Shown piece after piece: positions 10,301 through 22,578 of a stretch of DNA of 64,000 nt. Under the pieces are notes generated by a model. It was not told the DNA's origin and did not search any database. It saw only the letters and a program-made list of their open reading frames with translations. The first letter of the stretch is position 1; every line of letters begins with the position of its first letter. The translations under genes and the position numbers were made by a program. Source of the stretch: Panaeolus papilionaceus (Eukaryota > Basidiomycota > Agaricomycetes > Agaricales); NCBI GenBank assembly GCA_015501605.1, contig JADNRZ010000015.1, positions 806,001 through 870,000 of the forward strand, given 5' to 3'.

Positions 10301-13300
10301 GTTGGTTCACCAGACATCTGATGAATTCTTGAAGGTTTTGGCTGAAGTTGACGCCTTGGAAACAGGTAGGTCTAATTCCTAAATTGCCCTTCATTTCTTA
10401 CTAATGTCGCCCTAGAATCATCCGACCACACAGTACTTGCATCCGAACTGATCGACTATGTCCGTGTCCATGGTGGAGCAATAGGGTCAGAAGGCGTGCA
10501 ACACCTCATTCAAACACTTCAAAATCTCTCTCCAGGATCACTTAACACCCTCCTCGAAGAACTCGACCCTCAAGAATCAGCCGACTTCACTTCCATCACA
10601 TTCACGCATGCTCGATTCACATGGCTTTACACCCATCTAAGCCACCAACTTTCACAACAGCAAACTCAAGACATCTTGCTATCTGGTTTGTTCTCTTCCC
10701 AGAAATCAGCAGGAGATATCAGCCATGCAATACGGATCGTTCTTCATGGCCTTGATAGCTCGCGCCAGCAGACCGAGGTGTTTAACGGCCATCTAGGGTT
10801 GATTTCAAAGATCCTGGCTCGCGCGAGATCGGTAGTGGATTCTGTGGCGTTTAATGCGCTGACTGAGATGGTATTGTTGGAGGAAGGTGGATTGAAAGAG
10901 TTTTTGTTCGCTCCCGTTAATGCTGACCTGGTGGACGGTATGTGCGCTGTGTTATTATCGTGATCTTTTTGTCTAACTGGATCCGCCGTTATGATTCTTT
11001 AGACGTCAAGGTCCTCCTTGGTTCATGCCTGGATGCGTCGTCTTCTAGAGATAGATGGATTGTTCGTGACATCAGCACCTACTGGTTGAATGTCTTGAAG
11101 GAAAGCAAACGGAGTCAGGTCCAGTCACAGGTGTGCACTCCCTGTAATTTCACCTTTATTCCTGGCTTATATTCTCTTCTCCAGATTTCGACAGCCTGCT
11201 TATGGATCAAGTACAACGAATCACCGCAGCTCTTCGAACTGCTGGGCATCTTCTCCCAATCGACCGCCCTTTCATCATCTGGAATCACTATCATCACATC
11301 CGTCCTCGAGTCATTGAAATTACGCACATCATCTGAGGTTGAAGCAGAGGCCATTCTCTCACAACGTCTCGCAGAGCTGCTGAAGCTGCGCTCTCTCCTT
11401 CCAGATCCTACCCTTCTCGACGAAGTTGCTTCCATTGCTGTCGACACTTGCTTGCCGTATGGTCTGGATGGCTCGTTCTCTGTGCAATCATCAGAGCCAC
11501 CTCCCCTTGACACAGTCATCAAACGCAGCAAGGCTAGATGGTCACAACGCTCCCAGTCGAAGATTCTATCTCAGATAGACGTTGTGCAGTTCTTGAAAGA
11601 GGGTTCTCTCACAGCTGCAACAACTAAGATTGTTGCCGGTCTCATCTATCATCACCTCGCTCCATTATCACTGGTTTGGGATTGGCTCGATGGCGATCGT
11701 GCTGTGAAAGAAGATGACGCGCATCTAGTTCCGATACTATATGTGTTGGTTGATTCCGCCGTGGAGAGAGGTACAGCAGACGAGTTGTTCTCTGATGCTG
11801 TGTGGGAGAGGTTTACTCCTCGTTTGGTCGCAGTTGTAAAGTCGACGGAGGCGTCGGATGCGCTTAACATTCGTGCTAGGCATATTATTTCCAAGGTGCT
11901 CCAGAGGGGTGGCTCTTCAGCGTTGGCTGGACGGGTAGGTAAAGAGCTGGAACGCTCTTCGACGGTGACGCTGGGCGTGTTATCCCTGTCCGTTGAACTG
12001 GCGAGATGGATGTCGTCAAAGGCAAAGGATATCTTGTCGTCTGTCCTTGACAACGCTACGCAGCATGTTATCGACAATCTACCGCTGGATGATACCTCAG
12101 TCGAGTTTGGGGCATATGTTGAGAACCTGAGTAGGTGCCTTTACGCTTTTTATGCGAAGTCAGTCTAACGTGTTTCATGTCAGCCTCCTTGGTCCGTCTC
12201 ACTTCGCTCTCCAAACCAGGATTCGTTGAAACCCTCCTGTCAGTCATCGTTCAAAATTTGTCAAGCCGAGCCGATGCTCTGAATCTCGCAGTCGCAGTAG
12301 TTGAAACAACAGCTCTCAAACCATTATCCATCAACCGCATTATTCAAAGCATCGTCCAACACACGCACTTTTTCAAAGCGTGCAACGGCACATCCACAGA
12401 ATCCAAATCAATCCGAAATGCAGTCATCGCGCTTCTGCATCATCTCTTCCGTACCCACCCTCACAACACCTGCCAGGTCACACACATCGAGCCCCTGATC
12501 TATGTCTATCATGGCACGCTTTCACAGTCAGATCTGCAGATTCTTTCCATCTTCCAGCTCTTTGAAGGCCAACGCAAACTTTCCGTCGTCCCTCTACTCT
12601 GCAGGTGGTCTTCTTCCACCAAGACGTCGTCACAAACTCCATTGGAAGCCCTCCAGTCGCTTGACCCGATCTCCGTCTTGAGAACCATAATTAATTTCCC
12701 GGTGTGGCGCAAACTAAGCCTGGACGAAAAGTCTGTGGTCGCGGAACAGAGTCGTCAAGACCAGGATAGCGACACACTCTATGACCCTATTTTCATCATG
12801 TTGATGTTTGGGCATATGTTGGTCGAGGGACCGCCTACGTCTGCATTTGGGTGGGTTGGGCTGTTCAGGACTAACGTGGTATCGTTGTTCATCCGTGCGC
12901 TTTCAGCCAAGGATGGAGGGATGAGGAGTATTGCGATGGCGCAAATTGTAGGGTTGTGGAAGCAGATGGAATCCGCCGATTTCCACGAAAAACCGCATGT
13001 TGTCTATATCCTCAACATCCTCAAAGACACATTCGAAAAACCCGACGCATCCGATATCTCCACCCCTACCTCCCCGCGTCGTCTCCCAACATACTCGTCC
13101 CTCATCCTCTCACATGCGCTACGTGGCGTTTTCCACCCATCCAACTTCATCTACCCGCTCACGTCACGGTTCCTACTCCAGCGTCCTGAACTTGATCTCA
13201 GTGATGTGCCCATGCTGTATAACATGCTTTACAGCAGCACAGATGATTGGAAAAAGGAGAGAGGCTGGATTGTTAGGTTCCTTGCGGATGGGATGGTAGG

Positions 13301-14271
13301 TAGCGATGATTGGAGGGTGCTGAAGAGGAGACATACGTGGGATTTGTTGGCTAGTATGATGCAGAGTGCGGAGGAGGATAAAGCGCTCAGGCTTGGTGTT
13401 TTGGAGGTACGAATGGCAATGACATTGTTTGGATTGATTATTTGGTGCTTATTCTTGGTTTTCTTGGTTTATAGTTCCTCGCCAACTTGACGTGCAACGT
13501 CTATTCTGCTACATCCTTGATCCTCAAAACGGGATTATTGTCATGGATTGAAATGCAACTTCAAACATCGGCGACAAGTGTAACCAACGAAGCTGTAGAA
13601 TGGATCAAAATCCTGGAGAACATCCTTGTCATCGTCGATCCTTATAAACTCGAGTCAGCCACATCAGGAGAGTGGAGAAGCATCATCTGTAGATCTCTTG
13701 CGAGATTGGTAGATGAGGCAAAGTGTGGTGAGACCATTATCTCTCTTTGTCAGATGAATAGTTTTCTGATGTTTCATCCCTAGCATCTGCGTCACGAAAC
13801 TTTCTGCATGCTGTTCCTGTCGTCTTGCGCCTCGCTTCGTTGAGTGCACCTCAAACAGGAAGGCAGCAACCCGAAGAACTTCCAGCTCTGCTAAAACTCG
13901 CCACCGATCAACTCCAAAAACTCGAAAGCTCAGTATCAACAGCAGTTCCAGAGACATTCTCGTCAGCCGCCTTGAAAGCCCTTAAAGACAGATTCGTCCA
14001 ACAGCCTCCCCACCGCTCGCACACGATACATCAGCGGATTCAAATCGAGGACGAAGAGGTGTCGCCAACTGCTCTTCAGCCCAACCTGGTCGCCTGGGGG
14101 ACAATGTTAGAGTTGCTCTGGCAGACTTGCATGATGACCACACAAACCAATGCAACTTGGGATGAGCTCACTCCCCGGTTGTTGCTCTGGAGAACCCTGA
14201 TCGGCGAAGGAAACACGTCAGCTGGTGAATGGGCTCGCAAGGAGGTGGTTGGGAATGTGAAGCAGTCTTGA
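7374..14271 (+). CDS. URB1: Nucleolar pre-ribosomal-associated protein URB1/NPA1
   Basis: Very large helical-repeat protein of early 60S pre-ribosomes, roughly 2,000 residues, comparable to yeast Urb1 (1,764). The ATG at 7374 is followed by a basic nuclear-localisation stretch (PPAKRARVEKTTKKS). The N-terminal Npa1 domain runs through LTLLSAHYSDYALGQPIIKT, LRQLNSYIGGTNNELILVTL and NVISNFAGGRERKAVLEGFAW. Further on come ARSILEVCWTGIWSDVKVKR, LLGICTRPGFGICFKDNGWY and SSKWIANIAFFGNILSLPIP. The C-terminal NopRA1-type half includes SSRDRWIVRDISTYWLNVLK near 11050. Around 15 short introns; the reading frame stays open across all joins I checked. It is head-to-head with the HD-dNTPase and convergent with POM34, with stop codons about 150 bp apart. 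Confidence 0.9.
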
Positions 14272-14421
14272 TGGCTCCATCAACAATATTAGTTCTTGGA
14301 CGTCATTTAAATATTGAATAGGTATAGTTATGGTAATACAGCATTGAGAAAATATGCGTAAATCTTGCAAATTACCGGCGTGAACCCCTTAATAAAAGCA
14401 CAAAAGGATATGGAATATAAT

Positions 14422-15309
14422 TTATTCCTCGTCAAATTCTTCTACGTCTGGTGCTAGTCTTGCAAGGTATGATCCGTCCAAAGCACCTGAAATGGAAGAC
14501 ATGATGAGCTGAAGAAGAATGGAATTTTGGAAGGTTCACGTACGACCAACGTCAGCAGAGCTGTGTTTTCCCCTATACGCAGAGATGACAGGACTTGGGG
14601 ATGTGAGATAATCTGAAACAGAAGATCCCTGAGTGGTTGTTGAAGACGACAGAGGCATCTTATATTGAATGACTCTTGAAGGGGTTGAAACGGGTGATGG
14701 TTTGTATCCCGAGGAAGCCAGAGCAATTGAGGCAGACGTAAGCGATGCAGAGGGAGAAAAGGCAAATGGTTTTTGAGGTTGAGGGCTCGTCTAGCAATCA
14801 AATAAGATACATTGTCGTACTGAGGCAAGGTCAAAAACCTACGTTGGGTGAGAGCACTTTGAATGGCCTGCTGGGTGTTTTAGTTGCTGTTTGAGCTGGA
14901 GATCTCCCCTGTGCAGGAGACGCGATGGCAGGCAAAGCTGCTCTTGGATACTTGATAGCATAAATTCCTTCCAAGATGTTATATGAGAAGATGGTAATCA
15001 AACCCATTTCTTGAAAAACAAGAATTAGTGTTTAAAATAGATACCAGTCGGCAGACAACACATACCAATGGTGCAAGCCCATTCATACACCCAGTCGCTA
15101 GACCACTTCGGATAATTGCTATGTCTGAACAGCATCTTCGCTCCATGAAGCAGAGATGGTAGCGGTAGCAGATAAGACAGAACGAGAACAGTGACCAAGC
15201 ACAGGCCATTAACGCGAATTCTCTGTAAAGCCTCTGCTTTGTGTGGCTTAAAACGGTCAATGACCATGCTGATTGATGAAGTTTTTGTTACTGTGGTTGT
15301 CGTGCTCAT
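14422..15309 (-). CDS. POM34: Nucleoporin POM34
   Basis: Integral membrane nucleoporin of the pore-membrane ring. Four exons. From the ATG at 15309 the protein starts MSTTTTVTKTSS. It has one hydrophobic segment at residues ~34-52 (GLCLVTVLVLSYLLPLPSLL) and a second at ~75-105 (VYEWACTIG, then EMGLITIFSYNILEGIYAI across the first intron). After KYPRAALPAI comes a serine/proline-rich tail with FKVLSPN and PQPQKPFAFSPSASLTSAS. The last exon reads ALDGSYLARLAPDVEEFDEE-stop. This tail order (LSPN, PFAFSPSAS, YKPSPVSTPSR, ALDGSYLAR) is what I associate with fungal POM34. About 220 residues. The overall pattern, rather than one catalytic motif, supports the call. Confidence 0.82.
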
Positions 15310-16299
15310 CGTGAGTACCTTGTCGTCGCCGTCGTCGTGAGCTATGTGGAGGTCGTGGTAGTCAAGATACAGGCGAGTGCTTCGGCCTGGCTGGTTGTGG
15401 TGGTTGAAGAAAAAGGTTGGTCGACACGTGCTCAGCGCGTTAACGGAAATGCGCGCGTCGTCAACCCGTGACGCGTTCGAGCGTTACCTTGACTTTCTTC
15501 CTCCTGGAACTGAGAACTCGTACAACTTGAACCACGAGAACCCAGTTGGAGATGTCTTGATATTGATGGAGAGCATGATGTTTGAGCTTCAGATTCCATA
15601 GCTTCTAGTATTGCAGTTAAGGTGTGGATCGGATTTCTTCAGCCACCACCGTCCTCTAACATTAAGTTGTTAAAGTTGGAACGTTGCTAGCGCTGGGGCA
15701 CCTGACCAAATTCCATGGCGTTGGATAACAGACAGCGGGTCCTGCAGTTCTCCCAAGTCGTCTGTATCTCAAAGTTTAAATGTAGATTCATCTGGACTCA
15801 TCAGGTCAAATTGGCGTCGAAGGTGTTTTTTATTAGGCATTCAATTGCATTTACTGATAATCAAGACGCTAGCAAGCGGTTCATTGAGTTTTATCATTGC
15901 TCAAATCTGTCTCAAAGCCCGACCCCATTATTTCGGGGTCAGAGCCCACCATTCCCGATACACATATTGACACCTTGTATCGTGCTAGGTTCGAATAGGG
16001 TATGTTACACTTTCTACTGGTAGACTTACCCAAAGCCACGAGCATTTACAAATGCAGTAACATCGGACACTGGATCACTAATCCGTGGTCATTTTTCGAA
16101 CCCTGCCGCATCATGGCACTCGCTAGTAACATGCATCCCAAAGGTGTGGGAGGGAAATGACAAGATTGGATTTAAACCATTGTATCTAGTGCCACGAGCA
16201 TGGATTACCGTGACGATGGACATGGGTAATCGAGGCATGCATATATATATAGTCAAGACATGACGGTACGGCCCACCTATTCTTTCGTACCTTTCAGCC
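15310..16299. promoter_or_regulatory. Divergent region POM34 / P450
   Basis: About 1 kb between two start codons facing away from each other. It contains an E-box CACGTG near 15425 amid several CpG-rich palindromic words (ACGCGT, GCGCGC), and the TATA run listed separately near the P450 start. The 75-codon plus frame at 15377-15601 was not supported as a gene. Confidence 0.45.
16241..16251 (+). promoter_or_regulatory. TATA box of the P450 at 16300
   Basis: The run ATATATATATA lies about 50-60 bp before the ATG at 16300, on the coding strand. No other such run lies close to the start. It is a plausible TATA element with a short 5' leader. Confidence 0.45.
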
Positions 16300-18631
16300 A
16301 TGCTGGAGTGGATTGACCCAACCCCTCTGTTTTCCCGCCTGCCAGTCGCCATTCCCTCTCAAGTTGTCCTACCAGCATTTGTCATTTTGGGAGTATATGG
16401 CATCTCTGCCATCAAGCGTAGATTCTGGGACAACAAAACCACGCCACTCAGCGGGCCTCCGAATCCCAGCTTCTTCTTTGGACATTACAAGACCGTTAAC
16501 CAAGCAGTAGATCGGAGCGAGCTCTATGAAGGCTGGGTGAAGGAACATGGTCCTGCATACTGGATATCGACCGGATTTGGCTCAAAGCGAATTGTTATCT
16601 GCGATCCGAAAGCGAATGGGCATTTCTACTCGAAGGAGACTTATGGATATGTGCAGACAAAGTTATCAAGGGTGTTTATCGAGAATCTGGTATGTGGTCA
16701 GCTCTTCATTTCGGTTTCCTGCCTCATCGGGTGTGTAGTTCGGACGAGGGTTGTTGTGGGCGGAGGGAGATAGCCATCGAAGGTAAGATTCATTCCGGGC
16801 CTCTCACTCAGCTTCAATGACTCAGCACACTGATCCGTGTGATAGACAGAGAAAGGCTCTTTCCCCTGCATTCAGCAATGCTGCCATTCGAAAGCTGACT
16901 CCCGTCTTTTACGACGCTGCTTATCAGGTAAGATAGTAATTACTTATTACATTATTCCTCCCTAATATATTGTTCCCCAGCTCAAAGCACTTTGGGATGC
17001 GAAACTCGACGCTGGGGAGAATAAGATCGACGTTCAAATATGGTACGTCGTTGCATTGCACTGCATTGGGTCAACTGAATTGAGCTTCGATCTATCTTAG
17101 GATGAACCACATTTCGTAACCACGCCGTTTATTCTTCTTTCCAACACGTCACTGATTTTATCTGTAGCCTCGACTCCATCGGTATTGCAGGTTTCGGACA
17201 CAATTTCCATGCGATCGAAGGTCATGAATCCCCTGTCGTGGAAGTGTTCGAGTCGTTCGGAAGCACCGATACGAGTATAATTTCCCAGCTGGTTTTCTTC
17301 CTTGGGCCCGTTTTCCCGATGCTCCAAAAGCTTCCGACGAAGCGTAATAGGATGTTCAAGCGGTTGAGAACGACAATTAGGGGAATTTCAGATGAGCTCT
17401 TGGAGAGGAATAGACGCGAGAAGGCAGGTCTTTCGACTGGGGAGACTGATAAGTCAATTATCGGGTTACTTGGTACGTCGAGTCACCTCGGAATCTTTTA
17501 CTTGGACCTGAAGAAATGGTTCAGTCAAGGCTGAGACTTCTAACTCTTCTCTGGGCATGTCGGAGGAAGAGATTTTGGCACAGGTACGTGAATTAGGTTA
17601 CATCAATAACAAGTAATATTCACAATTATTTTGAATTGGCCCGTAGATGGTAAGCTTAGTAGGGGAACAAGACTCTTGCGAAGGACCTGATCTCTCTCCA
17701 CTTAGAATGTCTTGCTGCTCGCGGGATACGAAACAACATCGAGTAAGTTACAATCCGATATTGAAGTTGTTTTCACATCTAATCATACTTGATGTGTCTA
17801 GTTAGTCTCACCGTACGTCTTAGTCGATGATTTTAGAGTAAGGCACAACATGATACTAACACATTTTTAGTGGGCCTTGATCGAGCTCTCTCGCAAGCCA
17901 GAGAAGCAACAGAGGCTTCGAGATGAACTCGCCGAGTATTCGGGAACGGACCCAACTTTCGATCAATTATCGACAGGATTGCCTTTCCTCGATGCCATTG
18001 CGCAAGAGGTACTACGTTTACACCCACCCGTATCAGAAACCACTAGAATCGTACGTTTATGACCCATCGTAGGCACTCCAGCCATGAACTGTGCGCTAAA
18101 ATCATAGCTACAGGCTGCCGAGGACGACGTCATTCCATTCAGCAAACCATTCACTACGGCGGACGGAAAGCTAGTCAGCGAGCTCATTGTCCCGAAAGGC
18201 ACCGTCGTCAGTTCACCTATTTCATACATGAACATGTCTGAGGAGTTCTGGGGGCCTGATTCAAGAGAGTTCCGCCCGGAGCGGTGGTTGGCGGATGAGA
18301 GCACCCCTGGTAGCGTGCTCAGTCAGAGAGCGAAGGAGATTGGTGGTCATAAGCATATTTTGACCTTCGTTGATGGGCCGAGACTTTGCTTGGGGAAGAG
18401 CTTTGCGTTGGCCGAGTTTAAGGTATGTTGTTTGCTGAGATGATCATAGGACTGAGGCTGACGATCATGGTTTCAAAGGCTGTTTTGTCTGTGTTGATTC
18501 GAAACTATTCATTTGAGCTTCCGGATGGACCTGACACAAAGATTGAGAAGCATCCCTCGATTCTTCCTCGTCCTAAACTAGCTGGAGAAAAGGGAGCTCG
18601 TGTACCTTTGATAATTAAGAAAATAGATTAG
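16300..18631 (+). CDS. Cytochrome P450 monooxygenase (complete)
   Basis: Haem monooxygenase of the ER. The ATG at 16300 precedes an N-terminal anchor (VVLPAFVILGVYGISAI) and a GPP hinge (TTPLSGPPNP). Downstream exons give WAEGDSHRRQRKALSPAFSN (C-helix region), an I-helix VLLLAGYETTS with the A/GGxxT pocket, the K-helix EVLRLHPPV (ExxR), EFRPERWL, and the haem loop FVDGPRLCLGKSFALAE with the axial Cys. About ten introns; several exons are tiny, including the one encoding the I-helix. The C-terminus is ARVPLIIKKID-stop. All diagnostic motifs are intact, so the gene looks functional. It is a different family from the three P450s at 53-63 kb, whose haem loop ends [10 protein letters not shown]. 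Substrate unknown. Confidence 0.9.
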
Positions 18632-18800
18632 ATGAGGTACTTATCATGAGATGTAACGTTTTGTACAAATTAAATCGCTGGAATGTAGGATCGACCCTGT
18701 CCGACGAATTAGATCTTTTTGACTGCACTCCCCTTCCCACGAATATTAATGTTGATTTTGATCATGGCTCGATTTCTATGATCTCTTTCCTACACCCATT

Positions 18801-20199
18801 ATGAGCCCAATTACATTTCTTGACCTCCCATACGACACAATTTATCACATAGTTCAGCAACTACTCTCTGACGCAGAAGATAACGTAGCGTCGATGAAAC
18901 GAGCCGCAACGTGCAGAAGAGCCCATAGAATTTTCGACTCTATCACTTGTCCATACCTGTTTAAAAAGGTGCATGTTAACCGTCTTGAGCGTCTCCAAGA
19001 ATTTCGACATATCTTGGAAGCAAATCCAAAACTGGCACTGTATGTTCGATCTCTGGAACTCCACCCCTTCGCGCATTATGATGCCAGACCAGTTGGAAGG
19101 AGGAAGCGGGACGGGACTACACTTACATTTCTTCAGAACGAGGACATACCTGTAATTCTTCCTCAACTTGTGGGGCTGCGCAGTTTCTCGTATGGGGCAT
19201 ACTCTATGAATGTCTTAGCGTGGGCTCGCCTCAGCAACGCCATGTCAGAGGCATTTCAGAACCTTAGCCTGTTGCCTTCTCTCACGCACATTACCCTTGA
19301 AGAGGTCTCGGGTGCACCTATGCTGTGGATTTGCCAATTCAAGGGGCTGGAGAGCCTCACTTTGCGAAGTTTTGACTGCGGGGCAGATAACCCAACGCGC
19401 TTGCCTGACCCAAGCAGATTGCCTATCATCAAAGAGTTGGATATCAAGAGTGCTGGACAACATCCTTGCGACGTGACGATCAACAATCTTCTCAGGCATG
19501 GTCTATTTTCTGTCTTACAGAAGCTTTCTGTGGGTCTCAGGAAGCAAGGCGATCTTTACCTTGCTTTGGTGCTCATAAGGAATGCCAGGACAACTATAGA
19601 AGCGCTCGACATACATCAGCAGACTGCCTTGCTAGAATCGCCGGTTGGCTCACTAGGTTAGTACCTTCGAACACTGCACTTTGACTTATATTTGATGTCC
19701 TCACCTCAATTGTACATTACGACCAGTCCTCTCCCAGCCAGAAACTGTCACCTTTGAAACATCACTTGAAATCCATACCCTCTCATCGCTTCGGCGACTG
19801 AAACTCGCCCAAGCCTCGTTTTTGTCGCCCGACTTGCCATCAGCCACCCCTCTTCGTCTACAGCTCGACTTTCCCTCACCTTCAATCGAAGAAGTACATA
19901 TTGAACTCGATGACAACGTGCTACTGCATCCCTCTCCCGACATCGCACGCCCTTTGGGAAACTGGTTGAAGGTTGACAAGATTTTCCAAACGAAGTATCC
20001 AGCGCTCAAATCCTTGGTCGTGAAATTCCGTTCCGTACCGAGGAAAGAAATTAACGATCGGCAGCAATTAAAAGCGATGGAACTTGTGAAGAGTTATCTA
20101 CCTGGAACTGTTGGGTCGAGGTTGGCTGAGGTAAAGGTAACGATACAAGACTCATATGTGACCTTGGTAGTAGCTTTAGCATCAAAGGAAGCGATTTGA
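18801..20199 (+). CDS. F-box protein, copy 1 (LRR-like)
   Basis: Likely substrate-recognition subunit of an SCF ubiquitin ligase. The ATG at 18801 opens with FLDLPYDTIYHIVQQLLSD and AATCRRAHRIFDSITCPYLF, which match the F-box consensus (LPxE/D..I, then C+ ... P.LF). The rest is leucine-rich repeat-like (LVGLRSFSYGAY, LSLLPSLTHITLEEVSG, LKGLESLTLRSF-type segments). One intron near 19658-19725; exon 2 runs to the TGA at 20197-20199. About 440 residues. The same two-exon plan and strand direction recur in the F-box gene at 22579, on the other side of MAP1, with similar segment order, so the two look like an old duplicate pair. Confidence 0.72.
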
Positions 20200-20473
20200 A
20201 ATTTCAACTACCGATGTCGGGAGTCCCGACGCAAATGTACCTACTATTTGTATCTTTTAGACAATGTTGAATATAGATCTAACCACTGCCACCGCATGGG
20301 CATTTCCCAAAATTATCCCGCCCCAACATAGATGCAATCAGAAGCTAACATACATACCTACCCACGTACCATTCATAGCGCCCATCTAACTTGGGGCGTG
20401 TGTATGGAGAGGTCTGGACCAAGCAGATATATTGAGGAGTGGCTCTTTCGTAAATACAGATGTATCGGTGATT

Positions 20474-22327
20474 TTATACGGCTGACTTTGTCTGAGTCAA
20501 GATTTCGACTCCAGTCTCCGTAATTCTGGTGAAGATGATATGTGAGTGAAATTCGACAAACGCAGTGCTTAGGGCAGACTGACAGTAAGGTATCTTCGAA
20601 CTGGGCGCTTCTCTTGCCGTCTGCAGTTGTAGCAGTCCAGTTATCGGGCCAATGGACATCAGCAAAGCTGCTGCCCCAGTTAAGCATCTTTTGCAGCGAT
20701 ATCAGTGAAGGCGGATCAATAAAAAAGGGGATTACAAACGTACAGGTTCGATGGTAAATGTCTTCCGAATCAGAACCTGTTAGTGAGCTTCGACATTTAA
20801 GAAACGCGAACAACGCACCATTCCTGGCTTCATGGTCCCGATTGCCTTGTTCTTGGCGTAATGGGGGATATAGTTAGGGGAACAATGGAACAGTTCGTTG
20901 ACTCCATGTCCTACAAATGTTCGTACCACGGAACATCCGTTTGCCCTCGCGATAGGTTCGCTGTCAAATACATGTTGTGAGTAAGGGATAGCTCTTCAAG
21001 CTTCAAGAGCAAGGGTCATGCATGGAGGCTTACATAGCCTTGCCTATATCTCGGAAAAGAGCGCCTGGTTTGCAAATTTTGATAGCAGCATCCAGAGCTT
21101 CGCGCGTCGTGCGTATGAGCTTCTGCGAATCCTGATCGATCGCCCCTACCGCATATGTCTCATTGAGATCTGCATGGAATCCTGTAGGGAAGTCGATCAG
21201 AACCCATTGACAGGGGTTCAACTCCGCGAACATACCGTCATGATAAATGGATATATCTGACGTTTTAGATAACGATTGTCATTTTACGAAGATCTCAGTT
21301 GGGAGCAATAACTTACCAATATTAATAATATCGCCTTCCTTCAACTTCCGTTTGTCCGGTATGCCATGGCATATGGCCTCGTTGATAGATCTGCCAAAGG
21401 TTCAAGACAGGTTCAAATCAGTTTGTAACGTCGAAATGCATAGACGCGAGACACACGTGCAGATTGATTTTGGGTAATTGCGATAGTTCAATGGGGAGGG
21501 ATATGCGTTCCTTTCAATGCAAGCATTGTGGGCGATTTCGTCCAATTCGTCGGTCGTGATGCCAGGTCGAATGGCAGCAGCTGTGATATCAAGAACTTCA
21601 CGCCCAAGCCTGCAAGAGACTCGCATCTTCTCCTGCTCTTCCTTCGTAAGAATCTTAGGAGGCCGTTTTTAACTCCATTCTGGGCACACCTGATCGAGCG
21701 TAAGTACTGATTGACGTCGATCGAGTTCGATATGCTCACCGTCTGCGGCATATTCTGGACGTGGAATATGATCCGGCACGTTACGGATCGGAGACAAGGG
21801 GTAGACAGGCCTTAAAGAGCCTGCATAGTTAAAATTGGGGAAGGGATTATAGGTTCCATCTGTATGAGAAGGAACGAAATCAATCAGCATTACGTAGCGC
21901 AGTACATTAATGGGTGATCACCTTCATTGGTCCCATTTTTAGCCAATTGGTGGATAATTTTATGGGTTTTCTACGAAAGGCCTTTAGCTCAAGCCCCAGT
22001 GCTCACGAATGACTGGCTAAAATCGACCAGTATCTTTCATTCCATACCCCTTGTAAGCAATGAATCAATAGGACAGTCGTCTAATATGGAGATAGATACT
22101 CACAGCCAGCTTTAAAACATTCTTGTCCGCAGAAGTAAGACCCTCGAATTCCCAGCCTGACAACGAATTGGAAACAATCATTAGTGGTCTGGGTCTTTTG
22201 CGCGTAACTGCGAGCATTGACATGATCAATTGTCTCGAACTGACTTATTACAAGTAGGGCATTCCAACCGAGACGGTGGATTTCCATTGGGACACGAAGA
22301 ACTTTGGCAAGTAGCTTGTCCTGTCAT
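20474..22327 (-). CDS. MAP1: Methionine aminopeptidase 1
   Basis: Cytosolic, ribosome-associated enzyme that removes the initiator Met. The ATG at 22327 gives an N-terminal zinc finger ([34 protein letters not shown]) split by an intron. A linker with [20 protein letters not shown] follows. The pita-bread catalytic domain reads [57 protein letters not shown] (first two metal Asps), [10 protein letters not shown] (His), TIEP (Glu) and [16 protein letters not shown] (last Glu). The C-terminus is TQTKSAV-stop. This is the usual eukaryotic type 1 architecture. Multiple introns; an intron falls between the HDG and FHAD of the metal site. It is head-to-head with the F-box gene at 22579, only 251 bp away. 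Confidence 0.93.
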
Positions 22328-22578
22328 ACTGAAAGATGCAGAAGGTTTGCTGGAGACTTCGTTCAGGTTTGAACAAAGATCTTTTGATGGCTTGCGCTAC
22401 AATGATTCTGACAAAGTACATAACGACCGAGCAATTGACGTTGACTGCGTTCGCCGAGTTGCCGAATCAGTCCCCGCCTTCTCACTGGCGAGGCCAGGCG
22501 TTTGGTTGGAGTCATTCTACTTGCTCTCTTCCCACTTCACAAGTTCTACAAGCATAGCTCTTCCTCTACGGGCATGTC

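Noticed and set aside
15377..15601. Plus-strand frame in the POM34/P450 divergent region
   Set aside because: It lacks an ATG start in good context and any recognisable domain; more likely promoter sequence.
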